Positions 1 through 5,187 are shown, counted from the first letter of the stretch. The stretch is 8,128 nt of DNA from Candidatus Parcubacteria bacterium (GCA_027028225.1 JALVJP010000083.1:1-8128), one strand, 5' to 3'. The notes: generated by a model from the letters alone, not told the origin. A program made the numbers and translations.

Positions 1-326
1 TCGTGGGGGGTACGGCCTTGCACGCGGGTAGGAATTTAGCCGTTTCACCCTCCTCCTCACGGAGGAGACTCCACTCCGAAGAGTGGCCTGTAGGTTGCCC
101 TACAAGGCGTCTCTGCTCGCATCCCTCCTGACACCACTTCTGCCTTTTAGCCCAATTGTCCTAATCTGATTTGTATTACTCATTTTTCATTAAGGTATTC
201 CTTTTCGCTAAACTGCAGAAGTGGTGTCAGGGACAGGTATTACCTGCTACCCTTTTTGACCCTCACGAAGAGGGAAAACGTGTCCGGACTTTCCTCACCG
301 TAGCGCGGTTATCCGATACAGAAGGC
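1..326 (-). ncRNA. rnpB: RNase P RNA (bacterial, A-like), 3' part outside the window
   Basis: This is the catalytic RNA of RNase P, which trims the 5' leaders of pre-tRNAs. On the minus strand the conserved P4/J3-4 core GAGGAAAGTCCGGACA is at 296-281. It is followed by a small extra hairpin (274-260), a P8-like hairpin GCAGGTAATACCTG, an expanded P9 helix, the P10/11-like segment GATGCGAGCAGAGACGCC, then GGGTGAAAC (50-42) and GCAAGGCC (about 21-14). This order matches the E. coli RNA. The 5' end is set near 326 from the promoter. The last hundred or so bases, including the 3' strand of P4, lie beyond position 1. A 99-bp inverted-repeat element sits within P9 (130-228). The core motifs make identification firm; the helix assignments outside the core were made by eye. 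Confidence 0.9.
130..228. mobile_element. MITE-like inverted-repeat element A, inside RNase P RNA
   Basis: The ends are GACACCACTTCTGC (130-143) and its perfect complement GCAGAAGTGGTGTC (215-228). The match extends to 17 bp if CCT/AGG outside are counted (127-231). An inner TTTAGC (146-151) pairs with GCTAAA (207-212). The same termini bound element B (415-510) and start element C (8085), and the interior just after the left end resembles C (AGCCCAAT here, GCCCCAAT there). There is no coding capacity. Its position matches the P9 loop of RNase P RNA, so in the transcript it folds into one long hairpin that extends the helix. Calling it mobile rests on the shared ends with other loci; no target-site duplication is clear. 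Confidence 0.65.
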
Positions 327-332
327 AGTATT

Positions 333-361
333 CTTATAGCATTTCTTAATATTCTTGTCTA
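333..361 (-). promoter_or_regulatory. rnpB promoter (-35 TAGACA, -10 TATAAG, 17-bp spacer)
   Basis: On the minus strand TAGACA (361-356) and TATAAG (338-333) are separated by exactly 17 bp, and each matches the sigma-70 consensus at five of six positions. Transcription would start about 7 nt later, near 326, some 30 nt before the RNase P core motif, as expected for a 5' P1-P3 region. Confidence 0.7.
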
Positions 362-414
362 GGACTACTATCACCTTATGTAAGTAAACAAATAATATGA
401 TTTTGTTCTGGGGT

Positions 415-510
415 GACACCACTTTTGCTCTTCTACTTTAAGTGATAAATGAAAGTAAATGCGCACTCACTTTGAATTGAAATACTGGAACAAGTTACAA
501 AAGTGGTGTC
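415..510. mobile_element. MITE-like inverted-repeat element B
   Basis: GACACCACTTTTG (415-427) is mirrored by CAAAAGTGGTGTC (498-510); one step further the flanks GGT/GCC pair except for one base. The length (96 bp) is close to that of element A (99 bp). Read on minus, the interior resembles element C: after the terminal repeat both run through a CAATTCAAAGTGAG / CAACTTAAAGTGAG block. It has no open frame and lies just upstream of the rnpB promoter. Confidence 0.6.
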
Positions 511-516
511 GCCGAC

Positions 517-553
517 AAACCCCTCACACAAAAGATAATTGTGTGAGGGGTTT
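517..553. terminator. Strong hairpin, probable terminator, active on either strand
   Basis: AAACCCCTCACACAA (517-531) pairs perfectly with TTGTGTGAGGGGTTT (539-553) around a 7-nt loop. The A- and T-runs at the two feet make it look like a bidirectional intrinsic terminator, but neither strand has an adjacent gene that clearly needs it. It directly abuts element B. Confidence 0.5.
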
Positions 554-634
554 CTGGATTCCGGGTCAAGCCCGGAATGACAAGAAGAGTGGATTCTGCC
601 CGCAAATAGGGAGAACCCGGAATGACAGGAAGAG
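554..634. repeat. Two adjacent palindromic REP-like units (TCAAG-loop family)
   Basis: The first unit has ATTCCGGG (558-565), loop TCAAG, CCCGGAAT (571-578) and then GACAAGAAGAGTG. The second, decayed unit (about 590-634) starts GTGGATTCTG and ends ACCCGGAATGACAGGAAGAGTG, so the two are tandem copies. The same type of palindrome recurs at 8008-8028 and, with other stems, at 657-671 and 5050-5068. Confidence 0.6.
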
Positions 635-653
635 TGAATTTCGGTTGGGGTTT

Positions 654-675
654 ATGCTGAACTTGATTCAGTACT
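654..675. repeat. Palindromic REP-like unit (CTTGA loop)
   Basis: CTGAA (657-661), loop CTTGA, TTCAG (667-671), in the context ATGCTGAACTTGATTCAG. The loop is the complement of the TCAAG loop in the neighbouring repeats. Similar TCAAG/CTTGA palindromes are scattered in many bacterial genomes; no function can be read here. Confidence 0.45.
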
Positions 676-706
676 TGGAACGATGAAGGAAGTGTGTGGA
701 ATAACA

Positions 707-738
707 GGCGGGGCGTGCGAATGCACGCCCCGCCTTTT
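707..738 (+). terminator. Intrinsic terminator on plus
   Basis: GGCGGGGCGTGC (707-718), loop GAAT, GCACGCCCCGCC (723-734) and then TTTT. This is a 12-bp GC-rich stem with a U-run only on the plus side. No plus-strand gene is visible upstream within 1-706, so it is either a barrier protecting trmD from read-through or the end of an unrecognised RNA. Confidence 0.7.
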
Positions 739-780
739 AGACTAGTTTATTTATTCTGTTCACTTTTTTCTCTCTGTCCA

Positions 781-786
781 TATACT
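781..786 (+). promoter_or_regulatory. -10 box of trmD, predicted leaderless
   Basis: TATACT is followed by six bases (AGAACT) and then the ATG at 793, so a start 7 nt after the box falls on the initiation codon itself. No purine-rich Shine-Dalgarno is present. The -35 is weak. Confidence 0.55.
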
Positions 787-792
787 AGAACT

Positions 793-1458
793 ATGCGATT
801 TCATATTATTACCCTCTTTCCTGAAACATTCGATTGTTATCTCTCACACTCTATTCTTGGGAGGGCAGTGGAGAATCAAAAGATAGAATTGAATTTTCTC
901 AACCCGAGAGATTTTTGTAATGATCCACACAAGAGAATTGACAATAAGCCATATGGAGGAGGACCTGGAATGGTAATGAAAGCGCTTCCTATTATCCGCG
1001 CGTGGGAAAAGGCAAGTGCAATACCATTTCGTGAAAAACTTCTATTTACGAAGAAGAGAAAAATGAAAACAATCCTTTTTAGTCCTGGAGGAAGGAAATT
1101 TACGAATGAAGATGCGAAATATTTTGCAAAGAATTTCGATGACATCATTCTCATTAATGGGCGCTATGAGGGAATTGACCATCGCGTCGTAGAAGTAACG
1201 GGAGCAGAGCTCATCTCTATTGGAGATTACGTTCTCACAGGAGGAGAGCTCGCGAGTATGGTTGTAATCGATAGTGTTGCGCGACAAATAGAAGGGGTGT
1301 TAGGGAAGTATGAATCACTTGAGGAAGAGCGTATCTCTTCTCATGAAGTCTACACACGTCCAGAACAATTTCGTTTTCATGGAGCTACCTATTCAGTTCC
1401 GGAAATTCTCCTCAGTGGTCACCACAAGAAGATTGAAGAATGGAAAAAAGAGAGGTAA
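793..1458 (+). CDS. trmD: tRNA (guanine-37-N1)-methyltransferase TrmD
   Basis: TrmD uses S-adenosylmethionine to make m1G37 in tRNAs reading CNN codons, preventing +1 frameshifts. It is a SPOUT-class knotted dimer in the cytoplasm. In the 221-residue product the family signatures are clear: PYGGGPGMVMK (53-63), SPGGRKF (97-103), and the knot region NGRYEGIDHRV (122-132) with SIGDYVLTGGEL (142-153), IDSVARQIEGVLG (159-171) and VYTRP (186-190). The start at 793 is chosen because MRFHIITLFP is the standard N-terminus; the frame stays open to 694, but that stretch runs through a terminator and the promoter. It is shorter than E. coli TrmD (about 255 residues). The catalytic Asp region (EDSF in E. 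coli) reads EEER here with a shortened loop, by eye alignment. The gene stands alone, not in the usual rpsP-rimM-trmD-rplS operon, and seems to be translated from a leaderless mRNA. Confidence 0.95.
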   Translation: MRFHIITLFPETFDCYLSHSILGRAVENQKIELNFLNPRDFCNDPHKRIDNKPYGGGPGMVMKALPIIRAWEKASAIPFREKLLFTKKRKMKTILFSPGGRKFTNEDAKYFAKNFDDIILINGRYEGIDHRVVEVTGAELISIGDYVLTGGELASMVVIDSVARQIEGVLGKYESLEEERISSHEVYTRPEQFRFHGATYSVPEILLSGHHKKIEEWKKER

Positions 1459-1460
1459 AG

Positions 1461-1488
1461 AAAAACTGATAGAATCCTATCAGTTTTT
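1461..1488. terminator. Bidirectional terminator between convergent trmD and DUF1622 gene
   Basis: AAAAACTGATAG (1461-1472), loop AATC, CTATCAGTTTTT (1477-1488). A- and T-runs flank the stem on both sides. The trmD stop is 2 nt before it and the opposing stop codon 1 nt after it, so it serves both genes. Confidence 0.8.
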
Positions 1489-1489
1489 T

Positions 1490-2014
1490 CTAATCTCCGT
1501 CTTCAACGAGTGCTTCTAACTCTTTTATCTTCTTTTCAAGTTTCTTTTCTTTAAGGATGAGATCTTTCTCTCTCTTTTCTATTTCTTTAAGTTTTGCTTC
1601 CAACTCTTCTTCGTCTTCCGATATATCATCTATTTCTCCCTCTAATCGTTTTCGTGCGAGGCGTTCAATTGCCATCTCTTCACGCATTTCTTGAATTCCT
1701 TTCGCAGTGTGTGAGGTGAGGAGCATTCGAATTCCCACAATGACGACGAGGAGGACGATATCCATCGTTTCTACATCACTCCCTTTAAGGAATACTGTTT
1801 CAAGGATATCTTTCACAACGAGAAAATCTAATCCAAGAACGATATGTTTTCCCATTACATATCGGATTTTTGCAAAATCTTTCCTGTTTCGCGTATAGAT
1901 TCCGAGCGAATCGATGAGTCCAATAATAACAATTACAACTCCAAGTATTCCTATTGCGAAAGAAATTTCGTGGACAAAAGATTGTATCGTATGTTCGATT
2001 TCTATAAATGCCAT
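1490..2014 (-). CDS. DUF1622-like membrane protein with coiled-coil tail
   Basis: 174 residues. A hydrophobic segment at about 17-36 (ISFAIGILGVVIVIIGLIDS) is followed by RYVMGKHIVLGLDFLVVKDI (51-70). The R...G..I.LGL.FLV..DI pattern is what I recognise from the DUF1622 family of small inner-membrane proteins of unknown function. A second hydrophobic stretch is at 84-99. Residues about 105-172 are a highly charged Glu/Lys heptad-like region, probably a cytoplasmic coiled coil and longer than the usual family member. It is the last gene of the thrS-DUF4395-DUF1622 run, 9 bp after the DUF4395 stop, and also has a candidate -10 box (TAAAAT) six bases before its ATG. Function unknown; family assignment from memory. 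Confidence 0.7.
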   Translation of the reverse strand: MAFIEIEHTIQSFVHEISFAIGILGVVIVIIGLIDSLGIYTRNRKDFAKIRYVMGKHIVLGLDFLVVKDILETVFLKGSDVETMDIVLLVVIVGIRMLLTSHTAKGIQEMREEMAIERLARKRLEGEIDDISEDEEELEAKLKEIEKREKDLILKEKKLEKKIKELEALVEDGD

Positions 2015-2020
2015 AGTGTC

Positions 2021-2026
2021 ATTTTA
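2021..2026 (-). promoter_or_regulatory. Candidate internal -10 box before the DUF1622 gene
   Basis: On minus, TAAAAT is followed by GACACT and ATG, the same six-base spacing as at trmD, dgkA and the 73-residue gene. It overlaps the stop codon of the DUF4395 gene. No convincing -35 is seen, so the gene may instead depend mainly on the upstream operon promoter. Confidence 0.35.
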
Positions 2027-2464
2027 ACGTATTTTCTGAATAAGACTATAAAGAATGCATCCTATACAGGTATTAAATACTGATTCGAGGAATGCGAGGA
2101 GTGCAAATAGAGAAGTGAGTGTAGTAACAACAGGAGAGAGGTGTAAAAGCGATAAGGCAGACAATGCGAGAGAAAGGAAGAATCCAAGCATTGCAGCAAA
2201 TCGTTTTGGTTCAAAATCTATCGCTTTTGCCTTCCAGTGAAGAATTGTGTGGGCAATCGTCTTTGCTATTCTCGCGAGTGATGAGTGTTGAATATATTTT
2301 CTCCACTTGAGGAAGTAGTCGAGTGAGAGAAAGAGAAAAAGTGCTGTTCTCCATACTTCGGTCATTGTGAATGATCCGAGGAGGAGTGAGAAGACGATGA
2401 AGGCGTTAATCCTCACGACATGTTCATCTACATGAGTATCCGAGATAGGGCATGTATACTGCAT
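2024..2464 (-). CDS. DUF4395 membrane protein
   Basis: 146 residues starting MQYTCPISDT. The start at 2464 is preferred over the upstream in-frame one because the family begins at the CPIS motif and because it lies 1 bp after the thrS stop. The pattern CPIS...V.EHVVRINA (5-21), a hydrophobic helix (22-32), a short one (40-51), PKRFAA (87-91), a long hydrophobic pair (93-128) and a terminal CIGCILYSLI (133-142) matches the DUF4395 family. The paired cysteines (C5; C133 and C136) are family features and could be redox- or metal-related, but no activity is established from sequence. The tight coupling to thrS suggests co-translation; there is no sign that it takes part in aminoacylation. Confidence 0.75.
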   Translation of the reverse strand: MQYTCPISDTHVDEHVVRINAFIVFSLLLGSFTMTEVWRTALFLFLSLDYFLKWRKYIQHSSLARIAKTIAHTILHWKAKAIDFEPKRFAAMLGFFLSLALSALSLLHLSPVVTTLTSLFALLAFLESVFNTCIGCILYSLIQKIR

Positions 2465-2465
2465 A

Positions 2466-4208
2466 CTACTTTTCTGCGTTGAGTTTTTGAATAAAAGATT
2501 CGAGTGATACCCCTTTCTCTTGTTGATCACGCGATTCTACTGTGAGTGTTTCATTCTCCATCTCTTCGTTTCCTACAATAAGCCAATAGGGGAGTCGCTC
2601 TTTTCGTGCGCGCTTTATCTTCTTGCGGAAGTTTTCTTTCTCATCGTCCCATAGTTCTACGCGATATCCTTCTTTTGTGAGTGTTTGCGCGATGTGCTTT
2701 GCGTACTCTCCATGCGTATCGTGATGGATTGGAATAATTGTAATTTGTGTTGGTGCGAGGAAGAGAGGGAGCCACCCATTAAAGTGTTCAAGGATAACAG
2801 CCATAAATCGTTCGAGCGAACCCGCAATCGCGCGGTGTATCATAACCGGTGTTTTCTTCTCTCCGTCTTTATCAGCATACTCTAATCCAAAACGGCGAGG
2901 CATAGAAAAGTCGAGTTGAACAGTTCCAAGTTGCCATTCTCGTCCGAGTGCATCCTTGAATTGAAAATCAAGTTTTGGTCCGTAGAACGCTGCCTCTCCT
3001 TCAATTCGCTTGTAGGGAAGTTTTTGTTCTTGTGCAATTTCTTCAAGTATCTGTTCTGCACGCTCAAAAATTCCACCTTCATTCATATACTTTTCTGGTT
3101 CATTTGGATCCATTACTGAGAGTGATACCCAATAGTTTTTATCAAGCATTCCGAGTTTCTCATAGAAAGAGCGGATGATATGAACGATATTTCCTACTTC
3201 CTCTTTTATCTGTTCTGGGGTTACAAATGCATGTCCGTCGTCTTGTGTGATTGCGCGAACACGTGCAAGTCCGAGAAGTTCTCCTGCCTGCTCGTCGCGA
3301 TATACCATCGTATTTTCTGCATAGCGAACAGGGAGATCACGGTAGGATTTTGGAAATGCTTTGAATATCTGGGTATGGTGTGGGCAGTTCATTGGTTTCA
3401 TTACGAACTCTGTATCCTTCTTTCCTTTTACCTTAAAAAGCTCATCAGAGAATTTTTGCCAATGTCCAGAAGTTTCATAGAGATCCTTTTTCGTAATGTG
3501 AGGGATAGTTACTTGCTCCCATCCGTATACTTCTTGGAGTTCCGCAATCGTATCTACAATAAGTTCGCGTATCTTTGTTCCTTTTGGTGTAAAGAGGGGG
3601 AGACCTGGTCCTACAAGATCAGAAAAGGCAAAGAGACCTAATTCTTTTCCAAGCTTTCTGTGGTCTCTCTCTTTCGCTTCTTCGCGTTGTATAAGGTAAT
3701 TTTCAAGCTCCTCTTTCGTATCGAATGCGAGACCATAGATTCGTGTGAGCATTGGATTCTTTTCATCTCCTCGCCAATATGCACCTGCCACACGATCGAG
3801 TTTCCATGCGTCCATTGCGATATCCTGAAAATCTTCAGTATGCCCTCCACGGCAGAGATCGGTGAATTTTCCTGATGTGTAGAGTGTAATATCTTCACCT
3901 CGTTTTGCAATTTCTTCGATGAGTTCTTGCTTATACTCATTTCCTTTGAAGTATTCTTCTGCTTTTTGCTTCTCTACTTTTTCCCCTTCAAATGTCTTCC
4001 ATCCTTTTGCGATGCGACGCATTGTCTGTTCAATTTTTTTTAGGTCACTATCGCTTATTTTCTCCTCCCCAAAATCAATGTCGTAGTAGAATCCGTTTTC
4101 TACTGCGGGACCGAGTGTGAGTTTCGCGTTTGGGTAAAGTTCTTTTACCGCGGCTGCGAGAAGGTGTGCAAGCGAATGCCGTTTTTTTGCAAGTTCGTTC
4201 TGTTCCAT
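2466..4208 (-). CDS. thrS: Threonyl-tRNA synthetase lacking the TGS domain
   Basis: This is the class II synthetase that charges tRNA-Thr. The 580-residue protein starts directly at the editing domain: H11 and H15 in HSLAH, then DLCRGGH (117-123, C119 and H123) and AGAYWRGD (141-148), the site that clears Ser-tRNA-Thr. The catalytic core follows, with the zinc ligands C275 (KPMNCP), H326 (TQDDGH) and H458 (VMIHRA), motif 2 around YRDEQAGELLGLARVR (303-318) and motif 3 around HRAIAGSLERF (458-468). The C-terminal anticodon-binding domain runs from about 484 (LAPTQITIIPI) to the end. The usual N-terminal TGS domain of about 60 residues is absent (E. coli has 642 residues). MNCPHH replaces the commoner MNCPGH. 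The gene heads a minus-strand operon with DUF4395 and DUF1622 genes and diverges from dgkA across 39 bp. Confidence 0.97.
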   Translation of the reverse strand: MEQNELAKKRHSLAHLLAAAVKELYPNAKLTLGPAVENGFYYDIDFGEEKISDSDLKKIEQTMRRIAKGWKTFEGEKVEKQKAEEYFKGNEYKQELIEEIAKRGEDITLYTSGKFTDLCRGGHTEDFQDIAMDAWKLDRVAGAYWRGDEKNPMLTRIYGLAFDTKEELENYLIQREEAKERDHRKLGKELGLFAFSDLVGPGLPLFTPKGTKIRELIVDTIAELQEVYGWEQVTIPHITKKDLYETSGHWQKFSDELFKVKGKKDTEFVMKPMNCPHHTQIFKAFPKSYRDLPVRYAENTMVYRDEQAGELLGLARVRAITQDDGHAFVTPEQIKEEVGNIVHIIRSFYEKLGMLDKNYWVSLSVMDPNEPEKYMNEGGIFERAEQILEEIAQEQKLPYKRIEGEAAFYGPKLDFQFKDALGREWQLGTVQLDFSMPRRFGLEYADKDGEKKTPVMIHRAIAGSLERFMAVILEHFNGWLPLFLAPTQITIIPIHHDTHGEYAKHIAQTLTKEGYRVELWDDEKENFRKKIKRARKERLPYWLIVGNEEMENETLTVESRDQQEKGVSLESFIQKLNAEK

Positions 4209-4247
4209 ATGGAGCGTATAGTAGCGCTTTTATGCTATACTGTCCAT
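4209..4247. promoter_or_regulatory. 39-bp divergent promoter region of thrS and dgkA
   Basis: On plus, an extended -10 TGCTATACT (box 4236-4241) is followed by GTCCAT and the dgkA ATG. On minus, TGGACA (4246-4241) and TACTAT (4223-4218) have a 17-bp spacer for thrS; alternatively TATACG (4220-4215) lies six bases before its ATG. The thrS -35 overlaps the end of the dgkA -10, so the two polymerases would compete. There is no room for a leader, an SD or a T-box on either mRNA. Confidence 0.6.
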
Positions 4248-4646
4248 ATGAAAAAAAGACAGCACTCACGAGTTCCCTCTGAATTTGCGAGAATTTTTAA
4301 TAGTTTTCGCTATGCATTTCGTGGAATAAAACTTCTCTTCCATTTAGAACACAACCTTTTCATTCAATCGTTCTTTGCGTTACTTGCGATTTTTCTTGGT
4401 TTTTTCTTTTCCATTACTTCTGTAGAGTGGATGGTCTTGGTTATTGCAATCGGATTGGTCATATTTGCAGAGCTCACGAATACGGCGGTAGAGCGTATTA
4501 TGGATTTTGTTCATAAAGATTACCACGAAGATGTACGCGATATTAAAGATCTCGCTGCGGGAGCGGTAGTGTTCACGGTAGTGATATCATTAATTGTTGG
4601 AGGAATTATTTTTATTCCCTATAGTATTTCTTTCTTCTTTGGGTAG
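4248..4646 (+). CDS. dgkA: Diacylglycerol kinase / undecaprenol kinase family (DgkA)
   Basis: 132 residues, a small trimeric membrane kinase that phosphorylates diacylglycerol (proteobacterial type) or undecaprenol (Gram-positive type), feeding the lipid carrier pool for envelope polymers. An amphipathic N-terminus (FARIFNSFRYAFRGI, 13-27) and EHN (34-36) are followed by three hydrophobic segments (about 37-55, 60-79, 104-124). The signature ELTNTAVERIMDF (75-87; E75, N78, E82, D86) and IKDLAAGAV (99-107) are the family's catalytic and metal-binding region. The start at 4248 fits the family N-terminus; the longer open frame from 4164 would overlap thrS and its promoter. Substrate specificity cannot be decided from this sequence. 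The transcript is predicted to be leaderless. Confidence 0.9.
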   Translation: MKKRQHSRVPSEFARIFNSFRYAFRGIKLLFHLEHNLFIQSFFALLAIFLGFFFSITSVEWMVLVIAIGLVIFAELTNTAVERIMDFVHKDYHEDVRDIKDLAAGAVVFTVVISLIVGGIIFIPYSISFFFG

Positions 4647-4677
4647 AGAAAAAAGCGTGTATTACGCTTTTTTCTCT
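4645..4677. terminator. Bidirectional terminator between dgkA and the 73-residue gene
   Basis: AGAGAAAAAAGCGT (4645-4658), loop GTATT, ACGCTTTTTTCTCT (4664-4677). Both stop codons are inside or touch the stem: the dgkA TAG is 4644-4646, and the opposing TAA is 4662-4664. The end of the small minus-strand gene is therefore itself part of the terminator. Confidence 0.75.
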
Positions 4678-4883
4678 GTAATCTGAGCACTAGGAGTTTT
4701 TTCTTTAGCTTTCATTATCGTAGGTTTTTCTTTATGAATTTTGATAATTGGGGTATTAAATGACATTGAATCAATTTCAGCGATAATTTCATCTTTCTTT
4801 GCTCCAATAAGAATTCCTACAAGCACTGCAATCGCAATGAGTGCAATTGTTCCAATAAGGGTACTTCCTTTTTCACTAGTCAT
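4662..4883 (-). CDS. Small single-pass membrane protein, unrecognised
   Basis: 73 residues. A short N-terminus MTSEKG is followed by a hydrophobic helix STLIGTIALIAIAVLVGILI (7-26) and a Lys/Glu/Thr-rich tail. KGSTLIG followed by a long hydrophobic run is reminiscent of the KG-FTLIE start of type IV pilins, but the Glu at +5 and the Phe/Met at +1 are missing and there is no pilin-like globular domain. It is more safely called a one-helix membrane protein. Its -10 box (TAATTT) sits six bases before the ATG, in the same style as its neighbours, which supports it being a real gene. Confidence 0.6.
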   Translation of the reverse strand: MTSEKGSTLIGTIALIAIAVLVGILIGAKKDEIIAEIDSMSFNTPIIKIHKEKPTIMKAKEKTPSAQITEKKA

Positions 4884-4889
4884 ATAGAT

Positions 4890-4895
4890 AAATTA
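4890..4895 (-). promoter_or_regulatory. -10 box of the 73-residue gene, predicted leaderless
   Basis: On minus, TAATTT is followed by ATCTAT and ATG. No SD and no clear -35. The spacing is identical to that at trmD and dgkA. Confidence 0.45.
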
Positions 4896-4920
4896 CTGTA
4901 GTTAATTATGAACAATACCA

Positions 4921-5169
4921 ATCTTCCGTTTGGAAGATATGACCCTATAAGTATAGCAAGTTTATTACTTGTTTCAAATATATTTTTCGTTACACTAGCA
5001 ATATCCGCGCATAGACCCTCTCTTCGTGAAGAGAGGGATAAACTCAGTTTCCTGAATCAAGTTCAGGACAGGGTCCGAGCGCGGAGATTATTAACTAGCG
5101 AAGCGAGAGTAAGTATATATACATATATACTTACCGAGCGAGCGACGTTAAGAAAGATTTTTAATCTTT
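4921..5169. other. Palindrome-dense, gene-free tract
   Basis: Perfect hairpins follow one another: 4921-4938 (ATCTTCC/GGAAGAT), 4945-4956 (CTATA/TATAG), 4957-4971 (CAAGT/ACTTG), 5016-5037 (10-bp CCCTCTCTTC stem), 5050-5068 (TCCTGAA/TTCAGGA), 5109-5134 (GTAAGTATATAT, 2-nt loop, 12-bp stem, with TTAAC/GTTAA as an outer echo at 5091/5151) and 5153-5169 (AAAGATT/AATCTTT). A plus-strand open frame (4908-5183, 91 codons) crosses this tract but translates tRNA and palindrome DNA, so I do not call it a gene. Confidence 0.6.
5004..5091 (+). pseudogene. Degenerate tRNA-Ile 5' half interrupted by hairpins
   Basis: Three blocks in order match the 5' half of the tRNA at 5270: TCCGCGCATAG (5004-5014), CTCAGTT (5043-5049) and GAGCGCGGAG (5077-5086), then A and TTAT. 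Between them lie a 28-nt insert with a 10-bp hairpin (5016-5037), and a 27-nt insert carrying a TCAAG-loop palindrome (5050-5068) that replaces GGTA of the D-loop. After the anticodon-loop TTAT comes a further palindromic insert (about 5091-5169) before the sequence resumes with ATCGAAAC, as in the intact unit. It cannot fold as a tRNA. Confidence 0.65.
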
Positions 5170-5187
5170 ATCGAAACAAGTGAGGAA

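Noticed and set aside
171..362. 63-codon plus-strand open frame
   Set aside because: Antisense to RNase P RNA and its promoter.
459..686. 75-codon plus-strand open frame
   Set aside because: It lies across element B, a terminator hairpin and REP-like repeats; the product looks like translated repeats (PGQARNDKK, RTRNDRK).
694..792. N-terminal extension of TrmD
   Set aside because: The 33 extra codons cross a terminator and the -10 box, and the family starts at MRFHIITLFP.
4908..5183. 91-codon plus-strand open frame with a hydrophobic N-terminus
   Set aside because: Its second half translates tRNA-derived and palindromic DNA, its start overlaps the promoter of the opposite gene, and its -10 spacing does not fit the local pattern.
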